Of a stretch of 35,047 bases of DNA, positions 9,291 through 16,203 are shown in pieces. A program made the position numbers and the translations under genes. The stretch is from a virus. The stretch lies in IMG/VR virus record IMGVR_UViG_3300032293_001188, positions 1-35,047 of that record; one strand, written 5' to 3'. The notes beneath the pieces were generated by a model, which saw only the letters and a program-made list of their open reading frames with translations, searched no databases and was not told the DNA's origin. Each line of letters starts with the position of its first letter. The first letter of the stretch is position 1.

Positions 9291-9306
9291 ATTACTTACT
9301 CAAATA

Positions 9307-10260
9307 TTAATAGTTTTTATAGATTGCGATGTCATTACCGATACCGAATTCAGTATCAGCAGTGTATCTCATGATGATTCTAAAGTTTTGAGAACCATCT
9401 AAGTCTTCCATGTCTAACACTTTAACCTGATTGTAATCACTCATCAAACCAGTACCGAAGAACAAGTTAGATTTTTGTGCTGCAACCATAGCAGAAGATG
9501 CAAGACCAGGACATAATGCTAATTCAATTCCTTGGAAGTTAAGAGGTTTTTCTCCAACATTCATAGAATTGTTCCAGCCATTTGCTCCAGCTGTTCCTCC
9601 TGAAAGTGCTTGCTGATATGCCTTAGCTACGTTAGTAGGGATGTAGATAGTTAAATCTTCCTTACCATAGATAGTTTGAGGGATAGCGTTGTATAAGCTA
9701 TCTAATGCAGTTAATACGTTTGCAGATGTAATTGAACCAGAAACTGATGCAGTTACAGGTGAATTAACACCAGCAGGTACTACTGAAGAAGATAATGCGT
9801 TGTACAAACCTTGGAATTGTCCGTTAGTTGCACTATTACCTTGCCAGATAGAAGTTTCAGTTGCTTCAGCAACTTTACCACCTACATAAGAGATTAAGAA
9901 ATCAGTAAATGATGCAGGGATAGTATCAAATGCGCTATAGCCCAATTGTAAAGCTTCCCAGCTATCTACGAATTCTTGCTTACATAATTGTAAGTTTACT
10001 TGTAATTCTTTTGGTTCTAAGATTCTCTCAGTAAGAGCTACAGTACCAGAAGTTGTAAAATCACAAGATGCATCATTAACGATAGAATCAACTGCAATCT
10101 TTTGGATAACAGCTTTGAATTTCACGTTTGGCATTATTGTGATGTATTTGTTATCAAGCGTTCTAGCCGATAACAAAGCTGCAGCTATATACTTACCTGC
10201 GAACTCACCTGCGTAAGTTGTGGTAATTACTGGCTGAGCAAAGTTTTGATTTTTTCTCAT
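9307..10260 (-). CDS. Major capsid protein (HK97 fold)
   Basis: The 317-aa protein lies directly downstream of an acidic scaffold-like gene. It has HK97-type features: an N-terminal arm, an E-loop-like region (about 40-75), the SWEALQLGYSAF spine-helix region near 99-110, SIWQGN near 137-142, a P-domain segment LDSLYNAIPQTIYG near 185-198 with DLTIYIPTNVAKAYQQAL, and a C-terminal GIGNDIAIYKNY. About 300 residues is normal for this family. It forms the icosahedral shell. Hairpins follow the gene, and a TATAAATA box lies 22 bp upstream of the ATG. Confidence 0.85.
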   Translation of the reverse strand: MRKNQNFAQPVITTTYAGEFAGKYIAAALLSARTLDNKYITIMPNVKFKAVIQKIAVDSIVNDASCDFTTSGTVALTERILEPKELQVNLQLCKQEFVDSWEALQLGYSAFDTIPASFTDFLISYVGGKVAEATETSIWQGNSATNGQFQGLYNALSSSVVPAGVNSPVTASVSGSITSANVLTALDSLYNAIPQTIYGKEDLTIYIPTNVAKAYQQALSGGTAGANGWNNSMNVGEKPLNFQGIELALCPGLASSAMVAAQKSNLFFGTGLMSDYNQVKVLDMEDLDGSQNFRIIMRYTADTEFGIGNDIAIYKNY

Positions 10261-10281
10261 TTTAATCTTTTTTTTGTTTAA

Positions 10282-10932
10282 TTATTTATATAGTTTTGAT
10301 AAGAATTGTGATTGCGAATTTGCAACCTTTCTACCAAAGTTATTTTGTTTTTGAGATTTAGCTAACGGAGATTCATCTACCGGTGCACCATCTAATTTTG
10401 GAAGTTCTTCTTCTTCTTCCATTTTAACATCAGCTTCTTTTTTATCTTCTGCTGGTTTCATAGCTTCTTCAAAAGATGCCATTTTCTTTTCCATCTCCTC
10501 AATACGGTATTGTAGTTTCTCAACCATCTTACCCATATCTTCAGTTAATGGTTCTACTTCAGCATCTGCTGCATCTCCACCTTCTTCACCACCGATGTCT
10601 TCACCTGCGATAGATGCCATTTCTTCTTCTCCTGCTTCAGGTACTTCAGGTTTTGCTTCTTCAACATTAGCTCTTTCGGTAATCTTACCGTCTTTAGTCA
10701 TAATGCGAATTACAACTTCCTTACCTTCTGAGTCTTTCAAAGCAATTTCATGCTCACCATCTGGTGCTGGAGTTTTTCCATCTTCTGCTACAACTTCAAC
10801 ATCTTCACCTAAATCAAAGGTAGGAGATTCTAATATTGTACCATCTTCCATTTTAGCGTATGTAAAAGCAACAACTTCCTTCTCTGCAGAAAGTGCTGAT
10901 ATGATTTTACTTAATACTTGTTTTGCGTTCAT
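10282..10932 (-). CDS. Scaffolding-type head assembly protein
   Basis: The 216-aa protein is strongly acidic. The central part is rich in Glu, Ala and Gly (about residues 90-130), followed by a likely coiled coil (MVEKLQYRIEEMEKKMASFEEAM at about 135-157) and a basic C-terminal tail (NFGRKVANSQSQFLSKLYK). Acidic, coiled-coil, with a basic C-terminal capsid-binding helix and placed immediately before the major capsid gene: this is the classic profile of a scaffold. It would guide procapsid assembly and be removed, perhaps by the XkdF-like protease encoded at 31.9-32.6 kb. Confidence 0.7.
   Translation of the reverse strand: MNAKQVLSKIISALSAEKEVVAFTYAKMEDGTILESPTFDLGEDVEVVAEDGKTPAPDGEHEIALKDSEGKEVVIRIMTKDGKITERANVEEAKPEVPEAGEEEMASIAGEDIGGEEGGDAADAEVEPLTEDMGKMVEKLQYRIEEMEKKMASFEEAMKPAEDKKEADVKMEEEEELPKLDGAPVDESPLAKSQKQNNFGRKVANSQSQFLSKLYK
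10283..10290 (-). promoter_or_regulatory. Possible gp55-type late promoter box TATAAATA before the capsid gene
   Basis: On the minus strand TATAAATA, the T4 late -10 box, overlaps the last codons of the scaffold gene and ends 22 bp before the capsid ATG. The phage encodes a gp55-like sigma factor, which makes this worth noting. An all-A/T 8-mer is common by chance in DNA this AT-rich, so support is weak. Confidence 0.3.
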
Positions 10933-10982
10933 ATTATTTGTATTTAGTTATTTAACAACTATTACGTTGTTTGTAGTTATTT

Positions 10983-11201
10983 TTATGATTGAGGTGAAAC
11001 AAATATATCGTTTATCTCATCGTATGTATCTCCTATTCCTGCAAACTTACCTCTAAAGTTTCCGTTGTATGAAGTTTGAATCCATCTTCCAGTGAATCCC
11101 ATACCATTAAGTAATTCTTCACCTCTATGTTCATCTTCATTAGCAACTACAACTACCCAAGTTACTACATTGTATGCATCTATTTTTGCGAAATGTGCCA
11201 T
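10983..11201 (-). CDS. Small conserved phage virion-associated protein
   Basis: The 72-aa protein has the pattern MAHFAKIDAYNVV, then GRWIQTSYNGNFRGKFAGIG and TYDEINDIF. This short module is widespread in marine and freshwater phages, alone or at fibre ends, but its role is not firmly known. It lies between the glycine-rich fibre gene and the scaffold gene. A related but diverged small protein seems to be encoded at 15224-15406. Confidence 0.7.
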   Translation of the reverse strand: MAHFAKIDAYNVVTWVVVVANEDEHRGEELLNGMGFTGRWIQTSYNGNFRGKFAGIGDTYDEINDIFVSPQS

Positions 11202-11212
11202 AATTTATAATT

Positions 11213-12085
11213 TTAATTCCAAGTAAATGTTCCTGATGCGTTAAATTGATGATAAGTGTATCCACCTGATTGAGTTATATCTCCACCTGTTGCGTTTGGT
11301 GTACCAGTGTATCTTATAATACAAACACCTGAACCACCTCCACCTGCATTTCCGGTTTCTCCTAGTCTAGTAGCATTACCACCATTACCTGTGTTAGGTG
11401 CTCCTGATGGAGCAGGACTACTGAAACCAACTGAGCCACCTTTAGACCTTACAGTTGCGCTATCATACCATACAGCACCACCTGCATTTCCTTGTCCATT
11501 TATACCACCACCAACTCCACCGTCTCCTCTATACGTTCCTGATGCATTAGCTCCAGCAGTTCCATATAATGTTCCTTGAGATGTACCTCCACCTGAACCT
11601 TGAAAAGAATCTGTTTGACCTCCGCCACCGCCTGAACCTCCAGTTCCGCCTGTTTGACCTCCGCCAGCTCCAAATCCACCACCATCTGCAACAATTAAAG
11701 TTGTTCCTCCACGTTGTAATAATGAATTGTTACCTGAATCACCACTGCCACCTCCACCAGCTTTACCACTAGCTGCAGCTCCAATAACAATATCGTATGC
11801 TCCGGAGAATACATTCAATGAACCAGTCCAATATGCACCAGCACCACCTGCTCCACCACCACCTGCTCCGGATAAACCAGCACCACCACCTCCACCAACT
11901 AATAGATACTCTACTGATGTAGGTGCTACAGTTGTTGTTGTTGAAGTTGTTGTTGTAGTTGAAGTTGTAGAAGTAGTAGATGTAGAAGTAGTAGAAGTAG
12001 TTGTTGTAGTAGGTCCTATTTGTGGTCCTGCTCCAATATTACTTCTACCTCCAGCGCCTAATATGTTTAAGTTTAGATTTAACAT
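11213..12085 (-). CDS. Tail fibre adhesin: Thr-rich stalk plus glycine-rich domain
   Basis: The 290-aa protein has a short N-terminal anchor (1-25), a Thr/Ser block of about 30 residues (about 26-55), then VEYLLVGGGGGAG and a long glycine-rich domain (about 60-260) with many GGGG turns. It ends GGDITQSGGYTYHQF and ASGTFTW. Glycine-rich domains of this type form polyglycine-II sandwich adhesins at the tips of phage tail fibres, and variation in their loops decides host specificity. A paralogous glycine-rich fibre lies at 12408-13811, sharing the GGDITQSGGY end and a 23-nt identical DNA stretch. Confidence 0.75.
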   Translation of the reverse strand: MLNLNLNILGAGGRSNIGAGPQIGPTTTTTSTTSTSTTSTTSTTTTTSTTTTVAPTSVEYLLVGGGGGAGLSGAGGGGAGGAGAYWTGSLNVFSGAYDIVIGAAASGKAGGGGSGDSGNNSLLQRGGTTLIVADGGGFGAGGGQTGGTGGSGGGGGQTDSFQGSGGGTSQGTLYGTAGANASGTYRGDGGVGGGINGQGNAGGAVWYDSATVRSKGGSVGFSSPAPSGAPNTGNGGNATRLGETGNAGGGGSGVCIIRYTGTPNATGGDITQSGGYTYHQFNASGTFTWN

Positions 12086-12090
12086 CTATT

Positions 12091-12363
12091 TTATTTTAAT
12101 GCGATAATGTTAGTTGCGGTTGATGATGAAGATACTGCTGAAATCAAACCAGGGATAAATCCACTAGCTGATACAAATGTTAGTACGCTTGCATCGTATG
12201 TTCTTACAACTAAATTACCTTGTCCACCAACATATAATCCACCAGCTACATAACCGAATGAACCGGTCTCTGAGTTGAATGTTGCTCCTGTTGTTGGAGT
12301 TACTGCTACACCACCAACGAATTGAGGGTTAGCGATGTATGAACTTTGAGTTTCTAATTTCAT
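12091..12363 (-). CDS. Spike-base-like small virion protein
   Basis: The 90-aa protein carries the pattern GLYVGGQGNLVVRTYDASVL near residues 42-61 and a C-terminus STATNIIALK. This matches the short phage and gene-transfer-agent proteins with consensus LYVGGAGD, V.V and a TATNIVAL ending (spike base family). It lies between two fibre genes, 5 bp before the glycine-rich fibre. It probably forms a small trimeric base or cap for a fibre, which is inference from the family. Confidence 0.65.
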   Translation of the reverse strand: MKLETQSSYIANPQFVGGVAVTPTTGATFNSETGSFGYVAGGLYVGGQGNLVVRTYDASVLTFVSASGFIPGLISAVSSSSTATNIIALK

Positions 12364-12407
12364 AATATTGTTTTTATATTTAACAAATTTGTTTTAATTT
12401 ATAGTGA

Positions 12408-13811
12408 TTAAACTTGTCTTAAAGGTCTTACTCTTAATGAGAATGGTCTATATCCACAAGGATTAGAACCTGTACTCATTACTAATGAAGATGCGTAGTA
12501 TCTACTTGAAAACCCACAAGTTTGTGTAGAAGACCAGTATTCACCTGTCATCCCTAATACAGTTCTTGATGCTCTCATAACAACTAATTCATCTATTGAA
12601 GGTAAGTACCAATCACTATATCCATTTAATGTTAATCCCTGACAAGCTGCTGCTGCTCCACCACATCCTGCTGCCACAATAGCTGCAGTGTTTGATTCAC
12701 CAGTTCCAATTGCTGTTCCATTTGCACCAGGTATATCAACATCTCCACATCCCCACTCTATTTGTCCTAAGTCAGAAGTTGCTGCTACTAATATTGTTCC
12801 TCCACTATTATAAACAACTATACCACCCTGATAGTAACAACCTACTGAAGTTCCAGTACACGTAGTAGTTGTTGTTGGTGCTGCCGTAGTTGTAGTAGTT
12901 GTTGTTGGTGCTGGCGTAGTTGTAGTAGTTGTAGTTACTGGTGTTGGAATTCCTGTATAAACCAATGTTGAACTTCCGGAAGTAAATGTATGGTAAATAT
13001 ATCCACCTGATTGAGTTATATCACCACCAATACATAATGCTGAATTGGATAGGTATCTAAATTTAATTATACCGCTGCCACCTTGTCCACCATTAGCATT
13101 AGCTCCAGCTGCACCTCCACCACCTCCGGTGTTAGCACTTCCAGATACTCCATCAAGTCCTTGCTGGCCACCATTACCACCACCACCGATTCCGCCTGCT
13201 CCACCATTACCAGTTCCAGCACCACCACCTGCGCCTCCACCACCACCTGCGTATGGTGTTCCATCTAACCAATATGTACCTGCTCCACCTGCTCCACCTA
13301 TAAGTGTACCATCTCCATTAATTCCTGCAGAAGATGCTCCACCACCACCTGCTCCACTAAAATTACCACCCACACCACCATTAAAACCTTGAGAACCTGT
13401 ACCTGCTAAGTGTGTTGGTAATGGTACACCTCCACCTGCTCCACCTCCGCCTGAACCACCATTAGAACCAGATGGTGCTGAAATTAGTTGACCTAATCCA
13501 CCACCTAAAGCAGTTAATTGTAATCCATTTGTGTTTTGTCCATTAGAAAATAAACTTCCAGTACCAACAATCATTTGGTATGCAATACCATATTCAATTT
13601 GCATAGAACCTGATAGGAATCCACCAGCTCCTCCTCCGCCACCTATATATGGTGCTTCTGGCGGATATGGTCCTCCACTTCCTGCTCCACCAGCTCCAAC
13701 AATTAAATAATCAATATCTAATGGTGGTATGTAAGCATGTTGAGGAATTACAAAATTATTTCCTAATTCTGTAAAAGTTATATATTGATTTCCTAAATAA
13801 GCTACACTCAT
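12408..13811 (-). CDS. Composite tail fibre: glycine-rich adhesin, Thr linkers and DUF1566-like C-terminal domain
   Basis: The 467-aa protein has these parts in order: a short N-terminal domain; IDYLIVGAGGAG opening a glycine-rich adhesin domain (about 34-255); a GGDITQSGGYIYHTF module; two Thr/Ala/Pro blocks (about 292-317); and a C-terminal domain (about 320-467) with GYSDWYLPSIDEL, EYWSSTQ and FSLRVRPLRQV. The last is the DUF1566 / Lcl-type, C-type-lectin-like fold used by many adhesins. The protein therefore has two possible receptor-binding modules on one stalk. Cysteines in the last domain may pair. No variable-repeat partner or reverse transcriptase was found, so it is not an obvious diversity-generating retroelement target. 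Confidence 0.75.
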   Translation of the reverse strand: MSVAYLGNQYITFTELGNNFVIPQHAYIPPLDIDYLIVGAGGAGSGGPYPPEAPYIGGGGGAGGFLSGSMQIEYGIAYQMIVGTGSLFSNGQNTNGLQLTALGGGLGQLISAPSGSNGGSGGGGAGGGVPLPTHLAGTGSQGFNGGVGGNFSGAGGGGASSAGINGDGTLIGGAGGAGTYWLDGTPYAGGGGGAGGGAGTGNGGAGGIGGGGNGGQQGLDGVSGSANTGGGGGAAGANANGGQGGSGIIKFRYLSNSALCIGGDITQSGGYIYHTFTSGSSTLVYTGIPTPVTTTTTTTPAPTTTTTTTAAPTTTTTCTGTSVGCYYQGGIVVYNSGGTILVAATSDLGQIEWGCGDVDIPGANGTAIGTGESNTAAIVAAGCGGAAAACQGLTLNGYSDWYLPSIDELVVMRASRTVLGMTGEYWSSTQTCGFSSRYYASSLVMSTGSNPCGYRPFSLRVRPLRQV

Positions 13812-13814
13812 ATC

Positions 13815-14513
13815 TTATGGCATTGTTGTTGTTGATGTCATTGGTGGATACATCGTTGTTGTTGATGTACTCATTGTTGTGCTACTAGTTGTTGAAGTTG
13901 GCATCGTAGTTGTACTTGTGTACATTGTAGTGCTACTTGTTGAAGTTGTACTGCTACTAGTCGTTGTACTGCTAGTTGATGTTGGTGTAGTAGTTGTTGA
14001 TGTTGTTCCAGTAATACATTCACCACAATCATTGTATGACATTGTTGGAGTTACTGTTGTTCCACCCATTGCTGAAGGAGTTAATGTCCAACATGCGTTT
14101 GTATCAAATGGCGCACCTACTGCGTAAAACTTATAAACTGCTACCAATGATAATGGGCTATATGAAGTAACAGTATAAGAAGAACCTCCAGCACAATTAT
14201 TTATTTGATAATTGTATGTTGTAGGAGATGTTGTTGTAGTACTGCTAGTTGTTGTAGGGGATGTTGTTGTACTGCTACTTGTTGTAGTTGTTGGCATCGT
14301 AGTTGTAGAACTAGATGTTGTTGTACTACTTGTGGTAGTTGGTTGAGTAGTAGTACTTGTTGAAGTAGTACTGCTCGTAGTTGTAGGAGAAGTTGTAGTA
14401 GATGTACTAGTAGTTGTTGTACTAGTCATTGCGTTAATAGCATCAATAGCCGCATTTATCTTTGCTCTTGCTACTGCTCCTGTATCTCCGTTATTTACTG
14501 TTTGTAATGGCAT
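13815..14513 (-). CDS. Mucin-like Thr/Ser-rich virion protein
   Basis: The 232-aa protein starts with a phage-fibre N-terminal module (VNNGDTGAVARAKINAAIDAI, about residues 5-25). It then has a Thr/Ser/Pro block (about 30-118), a compact Cys-containing domain (about 119-168, with NNCAGGSS, NACW and DCGECITG) and a second Thr/Ser/Met/Pro block to the C-terminus. Such blocks are extended stalks and classic O-glycosylation targets. It lies 1.5 kb or less from the sulfotransferase gene and 4 bp before the composite fibre. Function as a decorated stalk or sheath on the tail is inferred. Confidence 0.7.
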   Translation of the reverse strand: MPLQTVNNGDTGAVARAKINAAIDAINAMTSTTTTSTSTTTSPTTTSSTTSTSTTTQPTTTSSTTTSSSTTTMPTTTTSSSTTTSPTTTSSTTTTSPTTYNYQINNCAGGSSYTVTSYSPLSLVAVYKFYAVGAPFDTNACWTLTPSAMGGTTVTPTMSYNDCGECITGTTSTTTTPTSTSSTTTSSSTTSTSSTTMYTSTTTMPTSTTSSTTMSTSTTTMYPPMTSTTTMP

Positions 14514-14525
14514 AATATATTAATT

Positions 14526-14774
14526 TTAATCTATCCAAATTGCATCATCTTTCCACACACCATAATCATTCCATTTAGCAGATGCTAAAATCCAAGGATA
14601 AGGAAATGTAGTAGTTGATGTTGTAGATGTTGTTGTTGTAGTAGGAAGTATTGTAGTTGTAGATGTTGTAGTACTTAGTGATACAAATATAGGTGCACTC
14701 TTTGAAGCATTAACTTGCGTACCACTACCTATTGATGCATTTATATTTCTACCACCTGCTTTAATTCTAAACAT
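14526..14774 (-). CDS. Short Thr-rich virion protein
   Basis: The 82-aa protein has a basic N-terminus (FRIKAGGRNINASIGSG), a Thr/Ser block (about residues 34-57) and an aromatic tail (PYPWILASAKWNDYGVWKDDAIWID). Its start overlaps the stop of the sulfotransferase gene by 8 bp, so the two are translationally coupled. The N-terminus resembles that of the 290-aa fibre (GGRSNIGAG), suggesting a shared anchoring motif. Likely a minor fibre or cap; family unknown. Confidence 0.6.
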   Translation of the reverse strand: MFRIKAGGRNINASIGSGTQVNASKSAPIFVSLSTTTSTTTILPTTTTTSTTSTTTFPYPWILASAKWNDYGVWKDDAIWID

Positions 14775-15240
14775 AATCTTCGTTTGTTAATTCTCCAATC
14801 ATATCAATTCTTTTCTTTGGTTGTATTGGATTATCTACTAATTTAACACCAAACTTTGAACTTATAGTATTGAGTAACTCATTATAATTTTCTACCGCCC
14901 ATCTATGATTCACCACAATACAATTCTCACCCAATGCTTTACCTACCTCAATGTACTTCTGGTGTGTTTCCTTACTCACCTGATACACCCAACCTTGTCT
15001 CTTAATACTTTCCTTCCATTCATCATAATCCTTCCAAATAACCACCGCAAATTGAGAATGCGATAGGGTTGGATAACCATGCTTAAAATCAGTCCAATAT
15101 GGAAAGCTTCCCTCCACATCGTTTTGTATCTCATGCATTGGTGAATAATCTAATCCAAAATTATTTCTCAATGTCCACTCCATAAAGTTTGTACCAGAAC
15201 GAGGTAAACCAAATACCTGTATCTTATTGTACAACCTCAT
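14767..15240 (-). CDS. Sulfotransferase (PAPS-dependent, P-loop)
   Basis: About 157 aa from the preferred ATG at 15238-15240; an upstream in-frame ATG at 15273 would add 11 residues but overlap the previous gene by 50 bp. The N-terminus carries VFGLPRSGTNF, the 5'-phosphosulfate-binding loop of sulfotransferases. A second stretch, FAVVIWKDYDEWKESIKRQGW, resembles the family's 3'-phosphate-binding segment with its Ser. The protein is short compared with typical 250-300 aa enzymes, as in other phage versions. It would transfer sulfate from PAPS to a hydroxyl or sugar. It sits inside the Thr-rich fibre cluster, 8 bp coupled to a Thr-rich gene, while an APS kinase gene lies 10 kb upstream in the same orientation. 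Confidence 0.75.
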   Translation of the reverse strand: MRLYNKIQVFGLPRSGTNFMEWTLRNNFGLDYSPMHEIQNDVEGSFPYWTDFKHGYPTLSHSQFAVVIWKDYDEWKESIKRQGWVYQVSKETHQKYIEVGKALGENCIVVNHRWAVENYNELLNTISSKFGVKLVDNPIQPKKRIDMIGELTNEDYV

Positions 15241-15406
15241 ACTCACACGTTTCTCCGTTATATCGTTTACCAATTAAGGTTCTATCTTCTTCCGTTAATG
15301 AATTCATTCTTTCAACCCCTGTAAAATCGTTATCAGGGTTTGTAATATCGTATGTTCTTATATCAAATACAATATCGTTTTCATCTATACATGCGTACCA
15401 TTTCAT
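15224..15406 (-). CDS. Small conserved fibre-associated protein
   Basis: The 60-aa protein (MKWYACIDENDIVFDI, then EEDRTLIGKRYNGETCEYEVVQ) has the same overall pattern as the 72-aa protein at 10983-11201: an opening 'ID..N.V' strand and a later 'YNG' turn. It is encoded between the LamG-like fibre and the sulfotransferase and overlaps the latter by 17 bp if the sulfotransferase starts at 15240. Probably a small tail or fibre accessory protein; function unknown. Confidence 0.55.
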   Translation of the reverse strand: MKWYACIDENDIVFDIRTYDITNPDNDFTGVERMNSLTEEDRTLIGKRYNGETCEYEVVQ

Positions 15407-15416
15407 AATATCTAAT

Positions 15417-16202
15417 TTAAGCTGTTATTATCATATTTGGTGGTGGTGTAAAGTTAGCTGTGTATTTAGCAACTCCAATGTATATTCTACAATCTTGATA
15501 TGTTGCTGCAGATTGTGCAGTATTATTGTAGTTACCAATATACGATGGCCATGTTGTTCCTCCGTTTATTGTACCTGCTTGCGTTACAGTTGTTCCTTGC
15601 TGAACACCATTTATAAAACATCTATAATCATTACCACTACGAGTTACCGCAACATGCGACCATTGTCCTATTGGAACTGTAAAGCTTCTATTAACCCATA
15701 TACCAAACTCACTACCACCTGATTCAATATATAAACTAAATGTATTCACGCCATGAAACCAACCCATTTGAGTTGTAGCTACTTGGTATGAACGATAGTT
15801 ATTAAAGAAAGGTCTCATCGTAGTTGTTGAAGGATTAACCCAAAACTCCATTGTAAAGTTACTAGCTCCTAAGTTCAAACGAGTATCAGGTATTACTCTT
15901 GCTAATAAAGCATTTGTACCTGTTACTGCTACTGCTCCTCTATATCCTTCGTTTAACCATTTACTACCAGAAGCATTTGTTTGAAATGAACCTGATGTTG
16001 GTTGTCCAAATGTTAATGCTACTGGATATATGTTAGCTGGGCCACCACCTCTACTAATAGGAGATATGTCTTGATTTGCTGATGTCATACCTAAATCAGG
16101 AAACATAACACCTGGCGTTGCATATCTTAATTGTGCAGCATTAGGGTCATACCTTAATTCTGCTTTTTGACCTGTGAATGTATATGGTGTAAATAAACTC
16201 AT
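15417..16202 (-). CDS. LamG / concanavalin-like lectin fibre protein
   Basis: The 261-aa protein has an N-terminal linker (about 1-90) and a C-terminal LamG-type jellyroll (about 90-258). Strand signatures are NFTMEFWVNPS, GQWSHVAVTRSGNDYRCFINGVQ and QDCRIYIGVAKYTANFTPPP. LamG-like domains in phage tails bind carbohydrate. It follows the 1043-aa fibre by 1 bp, so it may be the receptor-binding tip carried by that fibre. No catalytic residues of a glucanase are evident; binding is more likely than cleavage. Confidence 0.75.
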   Translation of the reverse strand: MSLFTPYTFTGQKAELRYDPNAAQLRYATPGVMFPDLGMTSANQDISPISRGGGPANIYPVALTFGQPTSGSFQTNASGSKWLNEGYRGAVAVTGTNALLARVIPDTRLNLGASNFTMEFWVNPSTTTMRPFFNNYRSYQVATTQMGWFHGVNTFSLYIESGGSEFGIWVNRSFTVPIGQWSHVAVTRSGNDYRCFINGVQQGTTVTQAGTINGGTTWPSYIGNYNNTAQSAATYQDCRIYIGVAKYTANFTPPPNMIITA

Positions 16203-16203
16203 A

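Noticed and set aside
12408-13811. Diversity-generating retroelement target (C-type-lectin-like C-terminus)
   Set aside because: No reverse transcriptase gene, template repeat or accessory protein is present in this complete genome.
11569-14127. Open frames on the plus strand encoding Pro-rich or Val-rich proteins (for example 11727-12107, 13045-13392, 13879-14127)
   Set aside because: They are antisense shadows of Gly- and Thr-codon repeats of the fibre genes: low complexity, no leader or promoter, and fully inside real minus-strand genes.
13815-14513. Possible CRISPR array or satellite in the repetitive GTTGTAGT-type DNA
   Set aside because: The repeats are irregular, have no spacers of constant length, and translate in frame as Thr/Ser codons of a virion protein.
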